Shown here: one piece after another, positions 1 to 6,278 of the stretch
Layout of the letters: each line of letters starts with the position of its first letter
Numbering within the stretch: the first letter of the stretch is position 1
Assembly: GCA_026706325.1 (NCBI GenBank)
Contig: JAPOYZ010000023.1
Coordinates: forward strand, 1-17,113
Reading direction: 5' to 3'
DNA length: 17,113 nucleotides
Source of the DNA: Candidatus Aminicenantota bacterium
Lineage (GTDB): Bacteria > Acidobacteriota > UBA6911 > RPQK01 > JAJDTT01
The notes under the pieces: generated by a model
Databases searched by the model: none
Seen by the model: only the letters and a program-made list of their open reading frames with translations
Told to the model about the DNA's origin: nothing
Position numbers and translations under genes: made by a program

Positions 1-276
1 ACGGTCAACGGCGCTGTTTTTGTCGGCGCCACAAATGTAGGCTACCGGCCCACATTGGGCGAACCCGCGGCCAAGCCGGTAGTGGAGACCTACTTGCTGG
101 ATGCAGACTGCGACCTCTATGGAGAGTTCATGGCGCTCGATTTCTGGTGCAGGCTGCGTTCGGAAAGGCGGTTCTCCAGTCTCGATGCCTTGAAACGGCA
201 ACTTGGATCGGATGTGCGGATGGCCCGCAAGTACGGAATGAAGTCGGATTCGGTTCTCGACAAGAGGGTCCCATGA
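1..276 (+). CDS. ribF: Riboflavin kinase/FAD synthetase, C-terminal fragment (5' end outside window)
   Basis: This is the last 91 codons of a gene that begins before the window; the frame is open from base 1 to the TGA at 274-276. The fragment contains G-A-T-N-V-G-Y-R-P-T-L-G, close to the conserved flavokinase motif (N-[IV]-G-x-R-P-T), then V-E-T-Y-L-L-D and D-L-Y-G, which match the riboflavin-kinase beta barrel. It ends in a helix typical of RibF C-termini (L-D-A-L-K-R-Q-L-G-S-D-V). RibF phosphorylates riboflavin to FMN and adenylates FMN to FAD in the cytoplasm. Only the kinase half is visible, so the N-terminal FAD synthetase domain is inferred from the family. The stop overlaps the gatC ATG (ATGA at 273-276), implying co-transcription and coupled translation. 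Confidence 0.88.
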   Translation, partial: TVNGAVFVGATNVGYRPTLGEPAAKPVVETYLLDADCDLYGEFMALDFWCRLRSERRFSSLDALKRQLGSDVRMARKYGMKSDSVLDKRVP

Positions 277-569
277 GCATTACCTCCAAAGAGGTCCAAA
301 GAATCGCCGAGTTGGCCCATCTCGAATTCTCGCCCGGTGAGCTGGAACGGTTCGTCGGCCAATTTCAGCGGATTCTGGACTATTTCGAACAACTCCAGCA
401 GGTGGACACGGAAGGGGTGGAGCCGACCTACCACGGCTTGGCGGAGATCCCGGACGAGGGTGCCGTTCGCCCCGACCGTACCCGGCCGTCGCTGGCGCCG
501 GAGGCCGTCCTTGAGGGGGCGCCCAAGGCCCGAAAGGGGTACTTCCGGGTGCCCAGGGTCATCGAGTGA
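273..569 (+). CDS. gatC: Asp-tRNA(Asn)/Glu-tRNA(Gln) amidotransferase subunit C
   Basis: A 98-residue protein, the usual GatC length. It starts M-S-I-T-S-K-E-V-Q-R-I-A-E-L-A-H-L, the conserved GatC N-terminal helix, followed by a helix ending in I-L-D-Y-F-E-Q-L. The middle has the V-E-P-T pattern and an R-P-D stretch, and the C-terminus has G-Y-F-R-V-P-R-V-I-E (family: F-x-V-P-[RK]-V-[IL]). GatC is a small linker that wraps around GatA and stabilises its contact with GatB in the enzyme that turns Glu-tRNA(Gln) or Asp-tRNA(Asn) into Gln-tRNA or Asn-tRNA. I start at ATG 273, not at an upstream in-frame codon, because the conserved N-terminus begins there; AGAGGG lies just upstream and the ATG overlaps the ribF stop. 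Its TGA (567-569) overlaps the gatA start. Confidence 0.93.
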   Translation: MSITSKEVQRIAELAHLEFSPGELERFVGQFQRILDYFEQLQQVDTEGVEPTYHGLAEIPDEGAVRPDRTRPSLAPEAVLEGAPKARKGYFRVPRVIE

Positions 570-2065
570 TGGAATACGAGTCGCCCCGGCCGTCGTCCGA
601 CATCTGCGATCTGTCCATTGCCCAACTGCACCGGGGAATCAAGAACCGGCAGATCTCGTCGTTGGAAATCGCCGAAGCCTACCTGCGGCGGGTCCGGTCC
701 CGCGATCCCAAGGTCCAGGCCTTCCTCAGCCTGGCTGCGGAGACTCTGTTGGAGGAGGCCCGGGCGTTGGATCAATCTCTGGCTGCGGGAAAACGGGAGG
801 TCGGCCTGTTGACCGGGATTCCCTTGGCCGTGAAGGACAATATCGTCACCCGGGGAATGCGGACGACCTGCGGATCCCGGATTCTGGAGCGTTACGTTCC
901 CCCCTACGAAGCCACATCGGTCGCCCGTCTCCGGGCCGGCGGAGGGCTGATTCTGGGAAAGACCAACCTGGACGAGTTCGCCATGGGTTCCACCACCGAG
1001 AACTCGGGTTTCTTCCCCACCCGCAATCCCTGGGACCTCAACCGGGTTCCCGGCGGGTCCAGTGGAGGATCGGCCGCGGCGGTGGCTGCGCTCGAGGCGC
1101 CGGGCGCCCTGGGAAGCGACACCGGCGGCTCGATTCGGCAGCACGACTGCTTCGGTGGCGTCGTCGGTTTGAAACCGACCTACGGAAGGGTCTCCCGCTA
1201 CGGGCTGGTGGCCTTTGCCTCCTCGCTGGACCAGATTGGACCGCTGGCCCGCACCGCACGTGACGCGGCCATGATTCTGCAGGTTGTATCCGGCTACGAT
1301 CCATTGGACTCGACCTCCGCACGGCGGCCGGCGGACGACTACGTGGCGGCACTCGACGGGGAGATCCGGGGTCTGAGGATCGGTCTTCCGGTGGAGTGGT
1401 TCGCTTCCGGTCTGGACCCGGGGATCGAAGCCGCGGTCCGGAACGCGGCAGCCAAGCTGGAGGCGGCCGGATGCGAGGTCGTGGAGGTCGATCTGCCCCA
1501 TACGGAGTACGCGATTGCCACCTACTACATCATCGCACTGGCCGAGGCCAGCTCGAATCTGGCTCGCTACGACGGAATGCGATACGGCCATCGAAGCAGC
1601 AGGGCCGGGGCCCTGGAGGAAACCTACCGGAACAGCCGCAACGAAGGATTCGGAGAAGAAGTCAAGCGGCGGATCATGATCGGGACCTATGTCTTGAGCG
1701 CCGGGTACTACGATGCGTACTACCTCAAGGCCGGCAAGGTCCGAACCCTGATCAAGGAGGACTACTTCAGAGCATTCGAGCGGGCCGACGTCCTGATGGG
1801 TCCTACCGCCCCGTCGCTGCCCTTTCTGCAGGGCGACAAGACCGCCGATCCCTTGGAGATGTACTTGTCGGACGTATATACGGTCACTGCCAACCTGGCG
1901 GGCATTCCCGGAGTGGCCACACCTTGCGCCTACACCGCTGACGGAGTGCCCATCGGACTGCAGTTGCTGGGCCCCCACTTCGGGGAAGGCCGGCTGTTGA
2001 GGGTGGCGCACCTGTTGGAGCAGGAGTTGGGATTGGCGAGGCCCTCTCTGGCTCTGGGCGCCTGA
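569..2065 (+). CDS. gatA: Asp-tRNA(Asn)/Glu-tRNA(Gln) amidotransferase subunit A (glutaminase)
   Basis: A 498-residue amidase-signature protein, close to the usual 480-490. It hydrolyses glutamine and passes ammonia to GatB, which amidates the misacylated tRNA. Visible landmarks are the catalytic lysine in A-V-K-D-N near residue 90, the serine-rich loop P-G-G-S-S-G-G-S near residue 165 and the nucleophile loop G-S-D-T-G-G-S-I-R-Q near residues 182-191. These are followed by the highly conserved G-L-K-P-T-Y-G-R-V-S-R-Y-G-L-V-A-F-A-S-S-L-D-Q. The odd point is residues 192-196 (bases 1142-1156), H-D-C-F-G, where homologues have P-A-[AS]-F-C or similar. ATG 569 gives a one-base overlap with the gatC stop; a GTG one codon earlier (566) is also possible. 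gatB does not follow; the next gene is convergent argB, so gatB must lie elsewhere. Confidence 0.95.
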   Translation: MEYESPRPSSDICDLSIAQLHRGIKNRQISSLEIAEAYLRRVRSRDPKVQAFLSLAAETLLEEARALDQSLAAGKREVGLLTGIPLAVKDNIVTRGMRTTCGSRILERYVPPYEATSVARLRAGGGLILGKTNLDEFAMGSTTENSGFFPTRNPWDLNRVPGGSSGGSAAAVAALEAPGALGSDTGGSIRQHDCFGGVVGLKPTYGRVSRYGLVAFASSLDQIGPLARTARDAAMILQVVSGYDPLDSTSARRPADDYVAALDGEIRGLRIGLPVEWFASGLDPGIEAAVRNAAAKLEAAGCEVVEVDLPHTEYAIATYYIIALAEASSNLARYDGMRYGHRSSRAGALEETYRNSRNEGFGEEVKRRIMIGTYVLSAGYYDAYYLKAGKVRTLIKEDYFRAFERADVLMGPTAPSLPFLQGDKTADPLEMYLSDVYTVTANLAGIPGVATPCAYTADGVPIGLQLLGPHFGEGRLLRVAHLLEQELGLARPSLALGA

Positions 2066-2069
2066 CCAG

Positions 2070-2085
2070 GATCCGTCAACGGATC
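2070..2085. terminator. Small hairpin between convergent gatA and argB
   Basis: GATCCG (2070-2075) and CGGATC (2080-2085) form a perfect 6-bp stem around the loop TCAA. It lies in the 21-base gap between the stop codons of gatA (plus) and argB (minus). The position suits a bidirectional terminator, but neither side has a T-run and the stem is short, so intrinsic termination is uncertain. Confidence 0.25.
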
Positions 2086-2086
2086 G

Positions 2087-2905
2087 TCAGGGGACGATGC
2101 AGGTTCCTGCCGTCCCTTCGATTCCCCGGATCAGGCCGTTGGGCGACAATCCGCCCACGATCTGCACCATGGGAATCTGCTGCTCCAGCGCCTTCAAGGC
2201 CGTCTGCATCTTCGGGATCATTCCGCCGCTGATGGCGCCGGACCGCAGGTGCATTCGGACCTCCCCCGCGGTCAACCGGGGCACGGTCTCGCGAAAGTTA
2301 TCCAGATAGAGACCCTCCACGTCGGTTACCGACACCAGGCGGTCGGCCCGCAACGCCGTGGCGAGTCGCGCCGCCAGGGTGTCGGCGTTGATGTTGAGAA
2401 TCCGGCCGTCACCGGTTGCGCACAGACAGCTCACCACCGGGAGCAGATTCGCTGCCCAGAGATCCTGGATCAGGCGAGGGTCCACACTCTCGATCTCTCC
2501 CACGAGACCGAAGTCCACAAGCCGTTTCTCGGAAACGCCGTTGCTCCCGGCCGTCCGCACCGGGATCGGTCCCCGGCGGCGGCAGCGGACCAGTCCGGCG
2601 TCGAAGCTGGCAAAGCCGAGGGCTCTGGCGCCGCAGGAGTTCAACGACGCGACCAGGTCCCGGTTGGCGGCCGAAAAGACCATCTTGGCCGCGTCCAACG
2701 TCGGTTCGTCGGTCACCCGGCGGCCCTCGTGCTGCACCACCGGAATCCCCAACCGTTCGCAGAGGCTGGAGAGCTGCTTTCCGCCTCCGTGGACCAAGAG
2801 GACCCGGTGAGGCGCGCGAACCAGGGACGTGATCTGGCGGCTGAGAGCCCGGCGGAAGCCCTCCTGTTCCAGGACCTTGCCGCTCAGCTTAATGACCAGG
2901 TTCAT
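2087..2905 (-). CDS. argB: Acetylglutamate kinase
   Basis: A 272-residue amino-acid-kinase-fold protein that phosphorylates N-acetyl-L-glutamate, the second step of arginine synthesis. It begins M-N-L-V-I-K-L-S-G-K, corresponding to the phosphate-binding K-[LY]-G-G motif; one glycine is replaced by serine here. Then come L-V-H-G-G-G-K-Q near residue 37, a V-T-D-E-P-T-L segment, N-I-N-A-D-T-L-A (substrate/ATP site), V-T-D-V-E-G-L-Y, and G-G-M-I-P-K-M near the C-terminus. The start at 2905 puts the first strand at residue 3. The longer frame to 2950 only adds unrelated residues and would run deeper into argD. GGAGG lies about 12 bases upstream. Without the N-terminal helix of arginine-inhibited enzymes, it is probably of the E. 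coli-like arginine-insensitive form (inference). It overlaps the argD end by 17 bases and is the last gene of the operon. Confidence 0.9.
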   Translation of the reverse strand: MNLVIKLSGKVLEQEGFRRALSRQITSLVRAPHRVLLVHGGGKQLSSLCERLGIPVVQHEGRRVTDEPTLDAAKMVFSAANRDLVASLNSCGARALGFASFDAGLVRCRRRGPIPVRTAGSNGVSEKRLVDFGLVGEIESVDPRLIQDLWAANLLPVVSCLCATGDGRILNINADTLAARLATALRADRLVSVTDVEGLYLDNFRETVPRLTAGEVRMHLRSGAISGGMIPKMQTALKALEQQIPMVQIVGGLSPNGLIRGIEGTAGTCIVP

Positions 2906-4058
2906 AGCTGCGGATCGCCTCCAGGAAAGTGTCGGCCTGTTCGCGCGCAAGAGTGAGCGGCGGCATCAGACGGAGCACCGACGGATCGCTGGAGGTTCCG
3001 GTCAGGATCCTTCGGGTCCGCAGGAAGCGTCCCAGATCCTTGGCCGTGCCCCCGGCTATCTTGATGCCGAGCAGGAGCCCTTTCCCCCGGACCTCCGTGA
3101 CCCAGGGCAAGCCTTCCAACTGCTCCCGCAGATAGTTGCCGATCCGGGCCGCATTCCGGATGAGGTCCTCCTCTTCCAGGACCTGAAGCGTGGCTTCCAT
3201 GGCGGCGCAGGCGACGGGAGCTCCGCCGAAGGTCGCTCCCATGTCGCCGGATCGCACCTGATCCGCCACCTCACGGGTCACCAGAAGCGCACTGGCGGGA
3301 ACGCCCGACGCGATCCCCTTGGCCAAGGTCACCATCTCGGGGTAGATCCCCCCGGTGCCGGCGTAAAGGAAGCTGCCGGTTCGCCCGACGCCGGTCTGAA
3401 CTTCGTCGAAAATGAGGAAAGTCCCATGCGTCCGGCAGGCGTCGTGGATCTCACGGAGAGTCTCCTCCGGGATTTCCTCCACTCCCCCCATGCTCCGGAT
3501 CGGCTCCAGCAGGACGGCCGCCGTATCCGAATCGATCGAATCGGCGACATCCTGGAGATCCAGAATTCGATGACCGGGGACGGGTGTGTTCAGATACGCG
3601 GCATAATTGGAAACGCCGGTGCTGGAAAGACTCCCGTAGGTGCGTCCGTGAAAGGAGTTGGACAGGGAGATCACCGTGGCCCGGCCGGTCAGGGCGCGCG
3701 CCAACTTGATGGCGTTCTCGTTGGCCTCGCTGCCCGAATTGGCCAGGAACGCCTGCCAGTAGGGCGGCCCCGCCAATTCCATCAACTTCTTTGCCGCCCG
3801 GGCCCGCACGGAACTGTAGACCACGTTGGAATAGAAGAGAATGTCCTCGGCCTGAGTGCACAGGGCTTCCACCACCCGCGGGTGGCAGTGGCCGGTCGAG
3901 ACCACGGCGTGACCGCCGTACAGGTCCAGGTATTCGTTTCCGTCCTGGTCATAGACGTAGCAGCCTCGGCCCCGATCCAGCACCAACGGCAGTTTGGCGT
4001 AGGTCTTGAGCTGGTAACGGTCCTCCGTTTCCATGACGGTGTTGGCAGTTTCTCCCAT
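2889..4058 (-). CDS. argD: Acetylornithine aminotransferase (class III PLP)
   Basis: A 389-residue class III pyridoxal-phosphate aminotransferase, the family's normal length. It converts N-acetylglutamate 5-semialdehyde to N-acetylornithine using glutamate. Visible features are the N-terminal Y-D-Q-D-G-N-E-Y-L-D-L-Y-G-G-H, the phosphate-binding N-S-G-S-E-A-N-E-N-A-I-K near residue 107, F-H-G-R-T-Y-G, the cofactor aspartate in I-F-D-E-V-Q-T-G-V-G-R-T-G (near 218), and the Schiff-base lysine in T-L-A-K-G-I-A-S-G-V-P (Lys247). The usual E-P-[IV]-Q-G-E-G-G is E-P-I-R-S-M-G-G here, a variation that leaves substrate choice slightly open (ornithine- or LysW-type relatives). ATG 4058 is preferred because GGGAGAG sits six bases upstream and the conserved fold starts shortly after; the frame extends upstream to 4292 only as argC shadow. 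It lies 26 bases downstream of argC. Confidence 0.9.
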   Translation of the reverse strand: MGETANTVMETEDRYQLKTYAKLPLVLDRGRGCYVYDQDGNEYLDLYGGHAVVSTGHCHPRVVEALCTQAEDILFYSNVVYSSVRARAAKKLMELAGPPYWQAFLANSGSEANENAIKLARALTGRATVISLSNSFHGRTYGSLSSTGVSNYAAYLNTPVPGHRILDLQDVADSIDSDTAAVLLEPIRSMGGVEEIPEETLREIHDACRTHGTFLIFDEVQTGVGRTGSFLYAGTGGIYPEMVTLAKGIASGVPASALLVTREVADQVRSGDMGATFGGAPVACAAMEATLQVLEEEDLIRNAARIGNYLREQLEGLPWVTEVRGKGLLLGIKIAGGTAKDLGRFLRTRRILTGTSSDPSVLRLMPPLTLAREQADTFLEAIRSYEPGH

Positions 4059-4084
4059 TTTCTCTCCCTGTCGAGTGGGGTCCG

Positions 4085-5095
4085 TCACGGGTGCGACGGA
4101 GGAAAATCGAGTCCCATGGTTTCCGGGAGCCCGCAGATCAGGTTCATGTTCTGAATGGCCTGGCCGGCGGCGCCCTTCTGAAGATTGTCCAGCGTCGACC
4201 AGACAATGAGGAACCGGTCGTCGTGGGCGGCCCCCAGATCCACGAAGTTCCCGTTGCGGACGAAGTTGATATCCGGATCTTTCCCGGCCCATCGAACGAA
4301 GAACTCATCTCCGTAGTAGCTGGAGTAGAGGTCCCGGACTTCGTCATCCCGCAGCGGCCGGTCCAATTCCATGTAGTGGCTGGCAAAAATGCCCCGGACC
4401 AGGGGTGTGGAGTAGGTCTGGAAGACCAGCGGATGGGCGGCGGTGTCCAGCAGCTGCGAGATTTCGGCCACGTGCTGGTGACGAAACGGCTTGTAGGGAA
4501 AGAAGCTGTTGCTCCGCCGGGGGTGGTGGGTCTTGGCGCCGGGTCCCCGCCCGGCCCCGGAAGATCCGGTCTTGGTGTCAACGTAAACGGGTCCCTTGAC
4601 CCACCCCTCCCGGTAAAGGGGATGGAGGGCAAGAATGGTTGCGGTGGCGAAGCAGCCTGGATTGGCGACCCGCGAACTCCGGCGGATCCGGTCCCGAAGA
4701 ATCTCGGGAAGTCCATAGACGAACGATGACTGATGTTGCGGCGCCTCCTGGGGAAATCCGTAGTGCTGCTCGAAGACGGCGGCATCGGAAATGCGAAAAT
4801 CCCCGCTCAGGTCGATGACGACCAGATCGCGGGGAAGGCGCGGCAGGATCTTCATGGCATGGCCGTGGGGCAACGCCAGGAAAAGGACGTCCAGATCCGT
4901 GTCTGGAAGAGAATCCAGACTGTCGAAACGGCAATCCACGATTCCCCGCAGGTTGGGATAGAGGGATGCCACGGGTTGCCCGGTAAACTGCCGGGAGGAG
5001 ATCCAGCGCAACTGTGCCTGGGGATGTCTGGCCAGGTTGCGGATCAATTCCCCGCCGCTGTATCCGGACCCGCCGGCTATGCCGATCTTGACCAT
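4085..5095 (-). CDS. argC: N-acetyl-gamma-glutamyl-phosphate reductase
   Basis: A 336-residue NADPH-dependent reductase that converts N-acetylglutamyl phosphate to the semialdehyde, the step between ArgB and ArgD. The N-terminus is a classic Rossmann motif, K-I-G-I-A-G-G-S-G-Y-S-G-G-E-L. Further on are F-L-A-L-P-H-G-H, V-V-I-D-L-S-G-D-F-R and the catalytic cysteine in V-A-N-P-G-C-F-A-T-A (Cys148). A substrate-loop region S-S-G-A-G-R-G-P-G-A and the C-terminal N-L-Q-K-G-A-A-G-Q-A-I-Q-N-M-N follow. ATG 5095 begins exactly at the Rossmann strand; upstream in-frame residues to 5269 belong to the overlapping gene. The gene starts 19 bases inside the preceding P-loop gene, so translation is probably coupled. 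The three biosynthetic enzymes are contiguous and co-directional, so ordinary arginine biosynthesis is the best reading; no argJ or argA is visible. Confidence 0.94.
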   Translation of the reverse strand: MVKIGIAGGSGYSGGELIRNLARHPQAQLRWISSRQFTGQPVASLYPNLRGIVDCRFDSLDSLPDTDLDVLFLALPHGHAMKILPRLPRDLVVIDLSGDFRISDAAVFEQHYGFPQEAPQHQSSFVYGLPEILRDRIRRSSRVANPGCFATATILALHPLYREGWVKGPVYVDTKTGSSGAGRGPGAKTHHPRRSNSFFPYKPFRHQHVAEISQLLDTAAHPLVFQTYSTPLVRGIFASHYMELDRPLRDDEVRDLYSSYYGDEFFVRWAGKDPDINFVRNGNFVDLGAAHDDRFLIVWSTLDNLQKGAAGQAIQNMNLICGLPETMGLDFPPSHP

Positions 5096-6162
5096 GGTAT
5101 CAACCGTTCCAGGATGAAGGTGCACAGCTTTCCGGAGCTCTCGAAGGCGTTGGCCGCGGGAACCTGGAAATGCCGCTCGACGTACCGGATTCCCTCGGCG
5201 CTGTCGGTGGCGGGGCCGGACACCAGAAGCGACAACCCCTGGGGGTCGTGACCCTGCTGGCGCAACCACTCCAGGGATCCCCAGACTCCCATCAGGTCAT
5301 TGGCGCAAAGGACGACGCAAACGATTCGTTCCAGCAACTGATCGTCACGGAGCAGGGAATCGACGTGATAACCGCCCAGAATTCCGTCGCCTGCTTCCAA
5401 GAGGGCGAAGTCGGGCGCCGGGGAGGACAAGTGGTGAACCAGAGACCGGGCGACGGTTGAGAGATCGGACAAGTGGGCGCTGGAGGGAAGTCCCAGGTCA
5501 TGAAAGCTCAAGACCCGCCCGGCCCCGCTTTTGCGCATCGCCTCCAGGTCGGCGCGCGCTGCCACTCCGGCCACTTTGCCCGCATTGACGTTGAAGCCTT
5601 TTTGGGAGAAAAGCCGGAGGATCTGCTTGCAGACGGCGGTCTTCCCCGAATTCATGCAGGTCCCCAGCACCAGGATCACGGGGATTCGGGGAAGGGAATG
5701 GGATAGAGAGGGAAGAGCGCCGTCCCGAAGACTCAGGAACCCACTGTTGTAGCGAACGGTCCCCAGATACTCGAGTGCCGCCGGCCATCCCAGGGCGCGA
5801 TGAAAGGCGGTGCATTCGCCCATCACGCCCCCTTTGTTCAGAAGGTGGAAGCCCGCTCCCGGGACGAGACGCTCCGGCAAATCCCCCGAGAACCCGTGGA
5901 GTGCCCGGCGGGCGCCCAGCGCGCCGACGATTCGCATGCCCTCCCGGAGGCGGACACTCCGGCTCCCGGTGGTCTCCAACACGGGATAGGACAGATTCAC
6001 GCTCCGGACGCGGGCCGCCACGACTTGGCCGTAGTCAACCTGGTCCGGTTGTCCCAGCCGGAGGGTCCGGGGAAGCTTGAGGCGAGAAACCACCGAGGAG
6101 ATGGCGTCGGCCCTGGTCTGTCCTGGCGTCCCAAGACTCGTGGCGTGCTTGAAGTCGATCAT
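5077..6162 (-). CDS. Dethiobiotin-synthetase-like P-loop protein of unknown function, first gene of arg operon
   Basis: I do not recognise a characterised function. The 361-residue protein has two visible parts. Residues ~1-150 look beta-rich with glycine-rich turns and a dense segment G-F-H-L-L-N-K-G-G-V-M-G-E-C near 104-117. Residues ~160-360 form a P-loop NTPase domain: strand P-V-I-L-V-L, then G-T-C-M-N-S-G-K-T (167-175). The G-T-x4-G-K-T layout resembles dethiobiotin synthetase and CobB/CobQ/MinD-type (SIMIBI) NTPases, with a looser resemblance to DUF1611. L-L-E-A-G-D-G-I-L-G-G (255-264) resembles the dethiobiotin synthetase V-E-G-A-G-G-L motif, and V-C-V-V-L-C-A-N-D-L fits a later core strand. 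No signal peptide or membrane segment is seen. ATG 6162 has GGGTGA six bases upstream. It overlaps argC by 19 bases and follows a strong promoter, so a role tied to arginine or glutamate metabolism is plausible but unproven. ATP-dependent ligase or metabolite-binding activity is a guess. Confidence 0.8.
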   Translation of the reverse strand: MIDFKHATSLGTPGQTRADAISSVVSRLKLPRTLRLGQPDQVDYGQVVAARVRSVNLSYPVLETTGSRSVRLREGMRIVGALGARRALHGFSGDLPERLVPGAGFHLLNKGGVMGECTAFHRALGWPAALEYLGTVRYNSGFLSLRDGALPSLSHSLPRIPVILVLGTCMNSGKTAVCKQILRLFSQKGFNVNAGKVAGVAARADLEAMRKSGAGRVLSFHDLGLPSSAHLSDLSTVARSLVHHLSSPAPDFALLEAGDGILGGYHVDSLLRDDQLLERIVCVVLCANDLMGVWGSLEWLRQQGHDPQGLSLLVSGPATDSAEGIRYVERHFQVPAANAFESSGKLCTFILERLIPWSRSA

Positions 6163-6200
6163 GCTCTGTCACCCATCCCGCTCAGGGGCAAGAATTCATA

Positions 6201-6230
6201 TTTATACAGAAAATAATGGTGGTCAGTCAA
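6201..6230 (-). promoter_or_regulatory. Predicted sigma70-type promoter of the arginine operon
   Basis: Read on the minus strand, TTGACT (6230-6225) is a -35 match and TATAAA (6206-6201) a -10 match, with an 18-base spacer. Transcription would start near 6194, giving a ~30-base leader before the ATG at 6162. The surrounding sequence is strikingly AT-rich (24 of 30 bases at 6191-6220 are A/T) in an otherwise GC-rich window. It is the only sizeable gap between the gltX-rsmI run and the arg run, so it most likely drives the four-gene arg operon. Confidence 0.6.
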
Positions 6231-6238
6231 GTTAAGTG

Positions 6239-6274
6239 AGAATATTCCGACCGATTTGCAGATATTCTGCATAT
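6239..6274. promoter_or_regulatory. Paired palindromes upstream of the arg promoter, possible ArgR-type operator
   Basis: TGCAGATATTCTGCA (6257-6271) is an inverted repeat with 6-bp arms around TAT, with partial symmetry continuing to 6254 and 6274. GAATATTC (6239-6246) is a perfect 8-bp palindrome. Their centres are about 21.5 bp apart, two helical turns. ArgR binds AT-rich 18-bp boxes in pairs with ~21-bp centre spacing, so the layout is reminiscent, though neither palindrome is a good match to the E. coli or Bacillus ARG box. Both lie upstream of the predicted -35 (roughly -48 and -70), a position more usual for an activator. The last copy runs up to the rsmI stop. Confidence 0.35.
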
Positions 6275-6278
6275 TTCC

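Noticed and set aside
428..2011. Long minus-strand open frame (527 codons) opposite gatC/gatA
   Set aside because: Antisense shadow of strongly conserved genes in GC-rich DNA; composition is Arg/Gly/Pro-rich and no known motif is present.
4085..5269. N-terminal extension of argC by 58 residues
   Set aside because: The extension lies in the upstream P-loop gene and the Rossmann motif begins right at ATG 5095.
2087..6162. LysW-dependent lysine/arginine biosynthesis gene set
   Set aside because: No lysW is present and ArgB and ArgC match the ordinary acetylated pathway better. The ArgD variation keeps a small doubt.
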